The notes: a model not told the origin generated them from the letters alone. Shown: positions 15,228 through 23,855, counted from the first letter of the stretch. The stretch: 42,251 bases of DNA from Neobacillus cucumis (GCF_016908975.1 NZ_JAFBEX010000036.1:1-42251); one strand, 5' to 3'. Numbers and translations: made by a program.

Positions 15228-16801
15228 TGAAAATCTGGAAATCAAAGATCAGAAATACAAGAAACCATACAAATGAAAGTGAAAAAAAGGAAGATTATAA
15301 ATCTTATGGATATCCAATAGGTCATTTTACGGGCGATTTTACCTCGGATTTGGAACTTATTAAGCAAGAAATCAGTCATAACTCGGATGTGCACATTCGG
15401 GAGTTTAGGATCGGGCGTACAGGCATTCGGTCGGCCATCATTTTTGTAGAAGGACTGTCCGACAAAGATCTCATCGACAAACATATTATGAAATCATTGA
15501 TGGCTGATTTTTTCAACGAATTTAAACAGGAACCATCTTATGTAAAAGGAACCTTTTCAAAAGAGTTTATTAAAAATCAAATTCTTTCTATTAGTGAAGT
15601 AAAAGAAGTCAATCATATTAAAGAGTTGATAGCAAAAATATTGACAGGTATGACAGCCCTTTTGATTGATGGACTATCAGATGCGTTCATTCTTGGTACA
15701 ACCAAAGCAAACAAACGGAATATTGAAGAGCCGGTGTCAGAAGGACTGGTCAGAGGTCCACGAGTTGGTTTTACTGAAATCTTAACCGATAATACCGCCC
15801 TTTTACGACGACATGGTGAAAACGTGAACTTAGCATTAATAAAATTCCAAATAGGAAAACGGGCAAAAAAAGAATTGGCCATCGTCTATATGAAAGAGAT
15901 TGCTGACCCGGAATTAATAGAAGAAGTAAAGAAAAGAATTCAGAAAATCGATATTGATCATGTACCGGAATCAGGCTATGTAGAACAACTGATCGAAGAT
16001 AATTTCCTTAGTCCCTTTCCTCAAGTACAAAGTACAGAGCGTCCTGACCGTGTAATTAGCGCATTGATGGATGGACGAGTGGCAATCTTATTAGACGGAA
16101 CACCTTTCGCTTTGATTGCACCTGTTACGTTTAGTATGTTATTGCAATCGCCGGAAGATTATTATGAACGATGGATTCCTGGCTCCCTCTTCCGTCTTTT
16201 ACGGTTTGGAGCAGCTCTTCTTACGTTGTTTGCACCTTCACTTTATATTTCTTTTATCTCGTTTCATCCGGGATTAATCCCAAGTAAGTTAGCCATTTCA
16301 ATTACAGGAACTAGGGAAGGTGTTCCGTTCCCCTCACTAATAGAAGCACTGTTTATGGAAATAGCTATTGAAATTTTACGGGAAGCTGGGCTGCGCTTAC
16401 CTAAACCCATTGGCCCAGCGATGGGAATTGTTGGCGGACTAATCATCGGTGAAGCAGCCGTCCAAGCAGGGATTGTTAGTAATATTATGGTTATTGTAGT
16501 AGCAATAACCGCCATTTCTTCCTTTGCCATTCCTAGTTACAGTGCAGGCATCCCCTTGCGTATTCTTCGCTTTGTAGCCATGTTTGCTGCTGCATTGTTT
16601 GGATTGTACGGAGTCATTCTGTTTTTCCTCTTACTTTGCAGTCATTTGGTGAAACTGAAGAGTTTTGGTGTACCTTATACCAGTCCTGCTGTACCTTATC
16701 GATTAAGTGACTTGAAAGATTTCATGGTCCGCATGCCTATTCAGATGATGAAACGTCGTCCGAAGATGATACATACGAAAGATCAATTTCGTAAAGAATA
16801 G
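15227..16801 (+). CDS. Spore germinant receptor A subunit (GerKA family)
   Basis: 524 residues. The N-terminal cytosolic part (about 1-270) has the GerA-type FxIGRTGIRSAIIFVEGLSD and EPVSEGLVRGPRVGFTE segments. The membrane domain contains DGRVAILLDGTPFALIAPVTF, several helices, and the conserved PIGPAMGIVGGLIIGEAAVQAG motif. It is the A subunit of an inner-membrane receptor in the dormant spore. I choose the ATG at 15227 (GAGGAAGAG upstream) over an in-frame TTG at 15200, because it overlaps the upstream stop. First full gene of the A-B-C operon. The germinant cannot be predicted. Confidence 0.95.
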   Translation: MKIWKSKIRNTRNHTNESEKKEDYKSYGYPIGHFTGDFTSDLELIKQEISHNSDVHIREFRIGRTGIRSAIIFVEGLSDKDLIDKHIMKSLMADFFNEFKQEPSYVKGTFSKEFIKNQILSISEVKEVNHIKELIAKILTGMTALLIDGLSDAFILGTTKANKRNIEEPVSEGLVRGPRVGFTEILTDNTALLRRHGENVNLALIKFQIGKRAKKELAIVYMKEIADPELIEEVKKRIQKIDIDHVPESGYVEQLIEDNFLSPFPQVQSTERPDRVISALMDGRVAILLDGTPFALIAPVTFSMLLQSPEDYYERWIPGSLFRLLRFGAALLTLFAPSLYISFISFHPGLIPSKLAISITGTREGVPFPSLIEALFMEIAIEILREAGLRLPKPIGPAMGIVGGLIIGEAAVQAGIVSNIMVIVVAITAISSFAIPSYSAGIPLRILRFVAMFAAALFGLYGVILFFLLLCSHLVKLKSFGVPYTSPAVPYRLSDLKDFMVRMPIQMMKRRPKMIHTKDQFRKE

Positions 16802-16827
16802 CCTACTTCGAAGGAAGTGAACCCGAG

Positions 16828-17931
16828 ATGACTCTTGGTCCCAAAGACCGAATAACCACTCCCCAAGCAGCCGTTATCGTCATCAATTTTATTCTTGGTA
16901 CAGGGATCCTCACACTGCCCAGGGCATCTGTAGAAAAGGTAAAAACACCTGATGTTTGGATTACCGTTATTTTAGGCGGACTAATCGCGATAATAGCTGG
17001 GGTTATGATTGTGAAATTAAGCCAACTGTTTCCCGAAAAAACCTTTTATCAATATAGTCGTATAATCGCAGGGAAATGGGTAGGCGGGCTTCTCAGTGTT
17101 CTTATTATATGTTATTTATTATTAACTGCCGGGTTTCAAGTCCGTGCCATGGTGGAAGTAACAGGGGTATATTTACTGGAAGGCACCCCTAATTGGGCAA
17201 TCACTATGTCATTTATTTGGGTAGGTCTCTATTTGACCACTGGAGGCATCAACCCAATGGCCCGGCTGTTTGAAATTATTTTTCCTATAACAGTTATCCT
17301 TTTTTTGCTGGTTGCCTTTATGAGTTTCGGAATATTTGAGATGGATAATCTCCGTCCAGTATTAGGATTGGGAATCATACCTGTATTAAAAGGGGTAAAG
17401 ACAACGGCTCTCGCATATACAGGTTTGGAAATCATGTTGTTCCTTCCGGCATTTATGATACATCCGGATAAAGCAGTAAAAGCTGTAATAGTCGGAATTA
17501 CCATACCCTTAATTTTTTATGTAATAACCGTCATTATGGTGATCGGGGCGTTATCCGTCGATGGAGTGGTCACAAGAACGTGGCCGTCCCTTGATTTGAT
17601 AAGAAGTTTTGAAATCCCCGGCTTAATCTTTGAAAGATTTGAGTCCTTGTTACTCGTAATATGGATCATGCAAATATTTGCTACATTTACCATCGCCTAC
17701 TATTCGGCTGCTTTGGGTCTGGCTCAACTCTTGAAAAAGAATATTCATCCATTTTTGTATGGATTACTTCCGGTTATTTACATCATTACGGTTATGCCGA
17801 AAAATATTAATGACCTATTTAAACTCGGCGATATGATTGGCAATGTCGCGTTATATTTATTTGGTTTACTACCGTTGCTGCTTCTCATTGTTTCAAGATG
17901 GAAGGTGGGAAAGCATGAAGCAAAGCAATAA
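16828..17931 (+). CDS. Spore germinant receptor B subunit (GerKB family)
   Basis: 367 residues, about ten membrane helices, APC-superfamily fold typical for GerB proteins. The start region ITTPQAAVIVINFILGTGIL matches the first helix of the family; other blocks are LEIMLFLPAFMIHPDKAVKA and MPKNINDLFKLGD. The B subunit forms the germinant-binding transporter-like part of the receptor. SD GAAGGAAGTG precedes the ATG, 26 nt after the A gene. Its 3' end overlaps the C gene by 17 nt. Confidence 0.94.
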   Translation: MTLGPKDRITTPQAAVIVINFILGTGILTLPRASVEKVKTPDVWITVILGGLIAIIAGVMIVKLSQLFPEKTFYQYSRIIAGKWVGGLLSVLIICYLLLTAGFQVRAMVEVTGVYLLEGTPNWAITMSFIWVGLYLTTGGINPMARLFEIIFPITVILFLLVAFMSFGIFEMDNLRPVLGLGIIPVLKGVKTTALAYTGLEIMLFLPAFMIHPDKAVKAVIVGITIPLIFYVITVIMVIGALSVDGVVTRTWPSLDLIRSFEIPGLIFERFESLLLVIWIMQIFATFTIAYYSAALGLAQLLKKNIHPFLYGLLPVIYIITVMPKNINDLFKLGDMIGNVALYLFGLLPLLLLIVSRWKVGKHEAKQ

Positions 17932-19123
17932 CAATATACGGTCCCTTAAGGGTATACTTTCCATTCTACTACTCCTGTTTCTTACAAGTTGCTGGAGCAG
18001 TAACGAAATTGAAGAAATAGGTTTAAGTGTAGGTTTGGCATTAGATAAAGGAAAAGAGTCAGCTATTGAGAAAGAATTAAAGCAACAAGGAGGAGGATAT
18101 AACTCAACAGAAAAAATAACCATGACTTTTCAAATTGTTAACCCACAAGGAACAGGTTCAGAGAATAAAGGCGGGGGATCACAACAAAAACCTTACTTGA
18201 ATATTTCTGAAACCGGTGATTCCATCCATCAAATGAGTCGCGAATTTTCTTTGAGAAGTGATCGCCCCATATTCAGCCCACACCTTAAAGTTATTGTTAT
18301 TAGTAAGGATCTTGTACGTAAGTATAGATTGGAACAATTAGTTGATCAATTACTTCGTGATAATGAAATTAGACCAAGCTGTCTTGTGTTCATTAGCAAG
18401 GGGCGCGCAAATGAGACACTAGAATCAAAAGAATCAGGAAAAATTCCAGCGTTCCGTTTGATTGGAATTTCAGATAATGAATATCGAACAACAAGGATTT
18501 TGGCCCCTATGTCACTTGCCAAATTAGAAGGCAAGATGCATTCAGGATCTAGTTTTCTTTTACAAAATGTTATTCCGACGAATGGAGAAGTTAAATTTTC
18601 AGGAGCTGCCGTGATTAGAGGAAAGACAAAAAAGCTTCTTGGTTTTTTGAATGAAGAGGAAATGGAAGGCTTAACGTGGATAACTGGAAAGGGAAAAGGT
18701 GGTTTGGTCAAAAGCTTTGATGCAGCGACAAAACAGCCAATCATTTACGAAATAAAAACAATGAAAAGTAAAATTACACCTCACGTTAATGGGAACAACA
18801 TCTCTTTTGATGTAAAAATTGAATCAGAAGGGAGCCTTTCTGAAAATTGGGTAATTTCGGGGGAAGGTTCTGAAAATAAATTTTTAAAAAGAGCTGAAAA
18901 AGCCGCTGAAGAAGAAGTAAAACGATTGATAAATACTACAGGAGAAAAAATGCAAAAGGATTACCAAGTCGACGTTGCCGGCTTCGGAAACCGATTGAGA
19001 ATTGAACATCCTAAAGTATGGGAAAAAGTCAAAAAAGATTGGGACCACATATTTAGTGAAGTTCCAATCGAATACAACGTGAAATTAACTATTATGGATT
19101 ATGGATCAAACTTTAAAAATTGA
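17915..19123 (+). CDS. Spore germinant receptor C lipoprotein (GerKC family)
   Basis: 402 residues. Signal peptide with lipobox LFLTSC (Cys near residue 26), followed by WSSNEIEEIGLSVGLALDKG, the classic GerC start. Length and the C-terminal VKLTIMDYGSNF end are normal. The lipid-anchored C subunit sits on the outer face of the spore inner membrane. I choose the ATG at 17915 (GGAAGGTGGGA upstream), which overlaps gerB; an upstream in-frame extension to 17837 would put 26 residues before the signal peptide. Last gene of the operon, with a terminator 23 nt downstream. Confidence 0.94.
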   Translation: MKQSNNNIRSLKGILSILLLLFLTSCWSSNEIEEIGLSVGLALDKGKESAIEKELKQQGGGYNSTEKITMTFQIVNPQGTGSENKGGGSQQKPYLNISETGDSIHQMSREFSLRSDRPIFSPHLKVIVISKDLVRKYRLEQLVDQLLRDNEIRPSCLVFISKGRANETLESKESGKIPAFRLIGISDNEYRTTRILAPMSLAKLEGKMHSGSSFLLQNVIPTNGEVKFSGAAVIRGKTKKLLGFLNEEEMEGLTWITGKGKGGLVKSFDAATKQPIIYEIKTMKSKITPHVNGNNISFDVKIESEGSLSENWVISGEGSENKFLKRAEKAAEEEVKRLINTTGEKMQKDYQVDVAGFGNRLRIEHPKVWEKVKKDWDHIFSEVPIEYNVKLTIMDYGSNFKN

Positions 19124-19145
19124 GATTTGTTGAGATTAGCAATAG

Positions 19146-19178
19146 GTTAGAATCAGAAAAAAGTCTGATCCTAATTTT
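19146..19178. terminator. Terminator of the ger operon
   Basis: TTAGAATCAGA (19147-19157) pairs with TCTGATCCTAA (19164-19174), one mismatch, followed by TTTTAAT. Confidence 0.7.
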
Positions 19179-19710
19179 AATGTGTACCCGTTGTAAAGGA
19201 CATTTTCAAAAAAATCCTAGGCAGATTTAAGAAGATGATCTCTGTATTGTGGCTCTTTTTCATCAGTTTCTCAAATTCCAATACGATATGATAGTTACCA
19301 GCAGCGTCCCTCACCGATTTGGTAACCGGGTGATCTCCGGAATGGTTGGTAACGATGAGATAGTTCCCGCTTCGGTCGGTCGTCACATAGGAAGCAAGCA
19401 GGGCGTATGTAGGTTTATGATTGATCTCGACAAGGTCCCCCGATTCCGAATTAATGGCTAGGGCATATACTCTCCCACCGCCTCCATGCCCAAAATCAGG
19501 ATGGTGGGAGCGTTCGTCCGTACAGTAGAGGATATTCCTCTTTTTATCTAGGTAAGTAGCACCTATGCATATCTCTGGAAATACGTTTTTTTGGTACTCT
19601 AGCTCGCCCCGCTTCTCATCGTACTTACAAATCCCGAATCCGCATGAACTACCATTATTTTTCCAGTTACCGATATATACAAATGTATCGTTGACCATAA
19701 ATGTTTGCAC
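19177..19710 (-). pseudogene. Truncated beta-propeller lactonase
   Basis: The minus-strand reading frame gives about the first 150 residues of a 6-phosphogluconolactonase-like seven-bladed propeller: VYIGNW, GICKYDEKRGEL, GATYLDKKRNILYCTDE, GGGGRVYALAINSESGDL, ASYVTTDRSGNYLIVTNHSG. Such proteins normally have about 350 residues. After YHIVLEFE the sequence turns into unrelated residues (KLMKKSHNTEI...) and stops, so roughly the last 200 residues are lost. It follows the decayed aldo/keto reductase on the same strand, suggesting a former two-gene operon. The start is GTG 19710 or ATG 19698. Confidence 0.75.
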
Positions 19711-19736
19711 CTTACCTCACCAAGCTTTGCATCATA

Positions 19737-20281
19737 TTATCCACGCAGGTAGGCATAGAGAGCTTCTCCTCCTGGTCCAGGAAAAATCTCATCTAGTTTT
19801 TTTCATTACATCTGCAGGAAGTTCGATTTCGACTGCCCCACAGGGATTCTTCCATCTGTTCAAGCGTTCTTGGTCCGATAATTGGAGCCGTCACGGCTGG
19901 GTTAGCCAGCACCCAGCCAATGCGACATTGGACTCGCTCTCCCCCTATTCCCTGCACAGCTTGCCATATGCATCAAGCTGTGCAATCTGGGTATCGCTCA
20001 ATTCCCGACATACTTTGCGGACGTTGTTTTCCTTCTACAGGTTTCAGTTCACTTCCGCTGAGCAGCCCCATTGCTAGTGGGCTGAAGGTAACGACACCCA
20101 TGCCAAGATCCAGCGCAGCAGGGAGCAACTCCAACTCAGGCAGCCTGCACATCAGGTCGTATTTGTGTTGCAAGTACACCAAACCTAAGAAATGGTGTTT
20201 TTCTGCTGCTGCCTGGGCATATGCGAGATGCCGCGCACCAAAGTTGCTGGGGTGATATTTTACTGCCACGAATATCTTCAA
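19737..20281 (-). pseudogene. Decayed aldo/keto reductase, C-terminal half
   Basis: Minus-strand pieces in several frames match the C-terminal half of an aldo/keto reductase: FGARHLAYAQAAAEKHHFLG, LVYLQHKYDLMCRLPELELL, ALDLGMGVVTFSPLAMGLLS, then (shifted) QIAQLDAYGKLCRE, a stop, GWVLANPAVTAPIIGPRTLE, AVEIELPADVMKK, another shift, and LDEIFPGPGGEALYAY. At least three frameshifts or stops are present. The N-terminal half with the catalytic Tyr/Lys is absent. G+C is visibly higher than in neighbouring genes, suggesting acquisition before decay. The break at its 5' side lies 48 nt from an F3 repeat remnant. Confidence 0.75.
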
Positions 20282-20328
20282 GCTTCTTTTCGCTCATTTT
20301 GATTAACGACTCACCATGAAAATACCCT

Positions 20329-20350
20329 GTTGATTGGAGCGGAAATCAAC
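20329..20350 (+). repeat. Minimal F3 repeat remnant (fused ends only)
   Basis: GTTGATTGGAGCGGA followed at once by AATCAAC: the left and right ends of the F3 GC-rich element (32318-32447, 33047-33175) joined without the roughly 100-bp interior. It lies at the border of the decayed lactonase/reductase region. Confidence 0.6.
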
Positions 20351-20489
20351 GGCCTAATATAACAGAGCCATTTATTAAGTTCCCTAATTTGCTTATAGGT
20401 TTCTTTTTTGAAATAATAAAAGAATGGTTAGAAAAAAAGTTAGAAGATTGGATTTACAGGGAATAATGTTTACATAGAGTAAAAAGTAA

Positions 20490-20525
20490 GTGAGGTGGCA
20501 TGCCTTACCAAATGTAAGGCGCTAA
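20490..20525 (+). promoter_or_regulatory. SD-sequestering leader hairpin of the first CNNM gene
   Basis: GCCTTAC (20502-20508) pairs perfectly with GTAAGGC (20514-20520) around CAAAT. The 3' arm contains the SD (TAAGG) of the gene starting at 20526. An upstream SD (GAGGTG, 20492-20497) faces a 5-codon ORF, ATG CCT TAC CAA ATG TAA (20500-20517), that runs through the stem. GTGAGG (20490-20495) could pair with CCTTAC instead and free the SD. A matching layout precedes the paralogue at 22486. Confidence 0.5.
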
Positions 20526-21836
20526 ATGATTTGGATGAACGTTTTAATTATAGCAATCCTTATTACCTTTACTGCATTTTTTGTTGCATCAGAATTTGCC
20601 ATGGTAAAAGTTAGGACAACAAGAATAGATCAATTAATTTCAGAAGGTAACAAGAAAGCAGAGGCAGCCAAAAAAGTCATTTCAAATTTGGATGGTTATT
20701 TATCGGCCACACAGGTTGGTATTACGATTACCTCCCTCGTTTTAGGATGGCTAGGTGAGCCAACCATCCGTACTGTGTTACAACCTATATTTGAATGGAT
20801 ACAAATACCCCAATCATTAAAACAAATTCTCTCATTTATTCTGGCTTTTGCGATTATCACCTTTTTTAACGTAGTCATTGGTGAATTAGCACCAAAAACG
20901 TTCGCAATCCAAAAATCAGAACAAATTATTATGCTGTTTGCAAAACCACTGATTCTTTTTTACAGGGTCATGTATCCTTTTATTTGGATTCTTAACCGTT
21001 CTGCCCGATTTGTGACGGGACTTTTCGGTATTAAACCAACTTCTGAACAAGAGATGGTCTTATCTGAGGAAGAACTTCGTTTAATTCTTTCACAAAGCTA
21101 CGAAAGCGGCGAAATTAATCACTCCGAATACAGTTATATGAATAATATTTTTGAATTTGATGATCGAATTGCAAAGGAAATTATGGTACCAAGGACAGAG
21201 GTAGTCACCCTTTCAAAAGATGCCACAATGGACGAAATTATCGCAATTGTCCGCGAGGAAAAATATACCCGGTATCCGCTTATTGACGGAGATAAAGATA
21301 ATATTCTAGGAATTGTTAATATTAAAGAAGTTTTAACAGATTGTATACAGGAAAAATGTACAGGAGAACAACCCCTGAGTCCTTATATTAAACCGGTCAT
21401 TCATGTTATTGAAAGTATTCCGATTCAAGAATTGTTAGTAAAATTACAAAAAAGCCGCACTCATATGGCGGTTTTATCTGATGAATATGGTGGCACAGCT
21501 GGTATTGTTACGGTAGAAGATATTCTGGAAGAAATTGTCGGTGAAATTCGTGATGAATTTGATTTGGATGAACTTCCGCTAATCCAGAAAAAAGGTGATT
21601 ACCATTATATTTTAGATGGCAAAGTACTGATTGGCGAAGTAAATGATCTCCTTGGAACCACCCTTGAAGAAGAGGAAGTTGATACCATTGGCGGTTGGTT
21701 TCTAACACAAAAGTTTGATATTAAAAAGGGCGATTCTATTGAAAAGGAAGGATTCACCTTTCAAATTAAGGAAAACGAAGGACATCATATTGAATATATT
21801 GAAGTAAGAAAGATGGAAACAGTAGCCTCCGAGTAA
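20526..21836 (+). CDS. CNNM/CorC-family membrane protein (MpfA/YhdP-like)
   Basis: 436 residues with the full UPF0053 layout: DUF21 membrane domain (1-190, four helices; FFVASEFAMVKVRTTRIDQL and TSLVLGWLGEPTI), a CBS pair (about 205-335; RIAKEIMVPRTEVVTLSKDA, YTRYPLIDG), and a C-terminal CorC_HlyC domain (345-430; DTIGGWFLTQKFDIKKGD). Members are linked to Mg2+ efflux (MpfA in B. subtilis). ATG at 20526 is used here; ATG 20535 is in frame. About 60% similar by eye to the paralogue at 22486. Confidence 0.9.
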   Translation: MIWMNVLIIAILITFTAFFVASEFAMVKVRTTRIDQLISEGNKKAEAAKKVISNLDGYLSATQVGITITSLVLGWLGEPTIRTVLQPIFEWIQIPQSLKQILSFILAFAIITFFNVVIGELAPKTFAIQKSEQIIMLFAKPLILFYRVMYPFIWILNRSARFVTGLFGIKPTSEQEMVLSEEELRLILSQSYESGEINHSEYSYMNNIFEFDDRIAKEIMVPRTEVVTLSKDATMDEIIAIVREEKYTRYPLIDGDKDNILGIVNIKEVLTDCIQEKCTGEQPLSPYIKPVIHVIESIPIQELLVKLQKSRTHMAVLSDEYGGTAGIVTVEDILEEIVGEIRDEFDLDELPLIQKKGDYHYILDGKVLIGEVNDLLGTTLEEEEVDTIGGWFLTQKFDIKKGDSIEKEGFTFQIKENEGHHIEYIEVRKMETVASE

Positions 21837-21853
21837 CGGAGGCTTTGTTTTTT
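21825..21853 (+). terminator. Terminator overlapping the end of the first CNNM gene
   Basis: GCCTCC (21825-21830) pairs with GGAGGC (21838-21843), then TTTGTTTTTT. The 5' arm is part of the last codons and the stop codon lies in the loop. Confidence 0.8.
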
Positions 21854-21878
21854 ATATTTTTTGTAATATTTTGATTTT

Positions 21879-21918
21879 TATACACATACTTATGGGATTT
21901 CCCCATAAAATATGTATA
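21879..21918. other. Stem-loop upstream of the MerR promoter
   Basis: TATACACATACTTATGGG (21879-21896) pairs imperfectly with CCCCATAAAATATGTATA (21901-21918). No T-run follows, so it is not a standard terminator. It may be a second hairpin or a protein-binding dyad. Confidence 0.35.
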
Positions 21919-21943
21919 ACAACTACTATTCAAACTAGAACGT

Positions 21944-21972
21944 TTGACTGTACAGTTTAAATTATTTATAAT
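21944..21972 (+). promoter_or_regulatory. SigA promoter with palindrome, upstream of the MerR gene
   Basis: -35 TTGACT (21944-21949), 17-nt spacer, -10 TATAAT (21967-21972). The palindrome ACTGTACAGT (21947-21956) overlaps the -35 and is a likely operator. The spacer is 17 nt rather than the 19-20 nt of classical MerR-activated promoters, which suggests repression. Confidence 0.75.
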
Positions 21973-22040
21973 TATTATTAATTTTCAAATTAAAGAGGTG
22001 ATATGATGGGGCTGTCTATCGAATTGGTGAAATAGCTGAA

Positions 22041-22424
22041 ATGGCGCATGTGTCAAAACGAACCATTGATTACTATACGTCTATTGGCTTATTAAATGCA
22101 GATCGCTCAAAGTCAAATTACCGTATTTATTCAGATGAAGCATTGGTTGATTTGAAATTTATTGAAGAATGTAAAAGTCTGCACTTTCCTTTAGATGAGA
22201 TTAAAAGAAAACTAGAAATGCGCAAAGCAAAACACTTACGTGAATCAGAAGTTGAAAAGCATGTAAGTGCTGTAACTCAGCAAATGAAGCAGCTGCACAG
22301 CGACTTGTTTGACCTCATCCCCATTATAGAAACATTAGATGAGGAACAGAAACAAAAGCTGACCAGCAATCTTAGTTTGCTTCGTACCACTCTAATGCAA
22401 TCACTTTTGAGTGTTACGACTTAA
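22041..22424 (+). CDS. MerR-family regulator with disrupted N-terminus
   Basis: The open frame from ATG 22041 gives MAHVSKRTIDYYTSIGLL, NADRSKSNYRIYSDEALVDL and a coiled-coil C-terminus (about 75-100). The frame continues upstream without a start as VYRIGEIAE, which is exactly the first helix of a MerR HTH. The expected start, ATG 22003/22006 behind SD AGAGGTGA, is in another frame: one base appears lost in the GATGGGGCTG stretch. Either this is a recent frameshift (or sequencing error), or a truncated protein starts at 22041 without a good SD. It lies between two CNNM genes as in the yhdP-yhdT region of B. subtilis. Effector unknown. Confidence 0.6.
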   Translation: MAHVSKRTIDYYTSIGLLNADRSKSNYRIYSDEALVDLKFIEECKSLHFPLDEIKRKLEMRKAKHLRESEVEKHVSAVTQQMKQLHSDLFDLIPIIETLDEEQKQKLTSNLSLLRTTLMQSLLSVTT

Positions 22425-22440
22425 TTTTTTTAAATAACTG

Positions 22441-22485
22441 GGAGGTGACACCTTACCTGTTTAACAACGGGATAAGGGAATTTAT
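22441..22485 (+). promoter_or_regulatory. SD-sequestering leader hairpin of the second CNNM gene
   Basis: CCTTA (22451-22455) pairs with TAAGG (22473-22477) and CCTGTT (22456-22461) with AACGGG (22466-22471), loop TAAC. The 3' arm contains the SD (AAGGGAA) for the TTG start at 22486. A perfect SD, GGAGGTGA (22441-22448), stands upstream without a start codon at useful distance, so it may be a ribosome standby site. The element begins 16 nt after the MerR stop. Confidence 0.5.
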
Positions 22486-23838
22486 TTGGACATATTTAAC
22501 TTGGTTATTATAGCCATTTTAATTGCCTTAACTGCCTTTTTTGTAACTTCTGAATTTGCAATTGTTAAAATTAGAAGTTCAAGAATTGATCAGTTAATTG
22601 AGGAAGGAAATTCGAAGGCTGTAGCAGCAAAAAAAGTAATATCGAATTTAGATGAGTATTTATCTGCCTGTCAATTAGGTATTACGATTACTGCCTTGGG
22701 TTTAGGTTGGATTGGGGAGTCCACGATTGAGCATATTTTAAGCCCGCTTTTTCTATCAATTAATATCCCTGAGAGTGCAACACAAATAATATCCGTTGGC
22801 CTTGCGTTTGCTCTCATTACCTTCCTGCATGTTGTAGTTGGAGAACTGGCTCCTAAAACACTTGCTATTCAAAAGGCAGAGCTGATCACCTTGATTGTGT
22901 CACGTCCGCTTATCATGTTCTACAAAATGATGTATCCTTTTATTTGGGTATTAAATGGATCAGCACGAATTGTCTCAAGTATTTTCGGGCTTAAACCAGT
23001 TTCAGAAAATGAAATTGCCCATACTGAGGAAGAACTTCGAATTATCCTATCTGAGAGCTATAAGAGTGGCGAAATTAACCAATCCGAGTTTAAGTATGTA
23101 AATAAAATTTTTGAATTCGATAATCGGATTGCCAAGGAAATCATGGTTCCAAGAACAGAAATGGTTTCTTTATCAAAGGACGATTCTTTAGAGACATTTC
23201 TTCAAATCTTACGCGAAGAAAAGTTTACTAGATATCCAGTAATTGATGGCGATAAAGATCATATTATCGGATTAATCAATATTAAAGAAATAATGACTGA
23301 TTTAATAGGCAATGAAAATCTTTCATCGCAAACACTAGCAAACTATACTCGCCCAATTATTAGAGTTATTGAGACCATTCCTATCCATGACTTATTGGTG
23401 AAGATGCAAAAAGATCGTGTTCATATGGCGGTTTTAATGGATGAATATGGCGGGACATCTGGACTTGTTACAGTTGAAGATATCCTGGAGGAAATTGTCG
23501 GTGATATTCGAGATGAATTTGATATGGATGAGGTTCCGGAAATTCGCAAGATTAAAGAAAATCATTATATTATCGATTCAAAGGTTTTAGTAAGTGAGAT
23601 TAATGATTTATTAGGTGTTGAAATCGATGATGAAGATATCGACACTATTGGCGGTTGGGTTCTTACCGAAAATTACGAGGCAAAAGAAGGCGACATCATT
23701 CATCATGAAACATTTACCTTTAAAATTCTCGATATGGATGAACATCATATAAAGTATATTGAAGTCACTAAAAATGCCACTAATAATGAACCAAATTCTC
23801 CACAAGTCACTGTAACTAAATCTGAAGTTCTTTCATAG
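22486..23838 (+). CDS. CNNM/CorC-family membrane protein (YhdT-like)
   Basis: 450 residues with DUF21 membrane domain (FFVTSEFAIVKIRSSRIDQL; TALGLGWIGESTI), CBS pair (RIAKEIMVPRTEMVSLSKDD; FTRYPVIDG) and CorC_HlyC domain (DTIGGWVLTENYEAKEGD). The start is a TTG with AGGGAA 7 nt upstream; the first helix begins at once, so no longer start is needed. Close paralogue of the gene at 20526; probably co-transcribed with the MerR gene. A role in Mg2+ or other divalent metal export is family inference. Confidence 0.9.
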   Translation: MDIFNLVIIAILIALTAFFVTSEFAIVKIRSSRIDQLIEEGNSKAVAAKKVISNLDEYLSACQLGITITALGLGWIGESTIEHILSPLFLSINIPESATQIISVGLAFALITFLHVVVGELAPKTLAIQKAELITLIVSRPLIMFYKMMYPFIWVLNGSARIVSSIFGLKPVSENEIAHTEEELRIILSESYKSGEINQSEFKYVNKIFEFDNRIAKEIMVPRTEMVSLSKDDSLETFLQILREEKFTRYPVIDGDKDHIIGLINIKEIMTDLIGNENLSSQTLANYTRPIIRVIETIPIHDLLVKMQKDRVHMAVLMDEYGGTSGLVTVEDILEEIVGDIRDEFDMDEVPEIRKIKENHYIIDSKVLVSEINDLLGVEIDDEDIDTIGGWVLTENYEAKEGDIIHHETFTFKILDMDEHHIKYIEVTKNATNNEPNSPQVTVTKSEVLS

Positions 23839-23855
23839 AATAGGATATTAATAAA

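Noticed and set aside
17837..17914. Longer N-terminus for the GerC-type lipoprotein
   Set aside because: It would place 26 residues before a clear lipoprotein signal peptide; ATG 17915 has a good SD.
19565..20255. Plus-strand ORFs of 111-170 codons opposite the lactonase/reductase remnants
   Set aside because: Antisense shadows: the minus strand shows recognisable lactonase and aldo/keto reductase residues.
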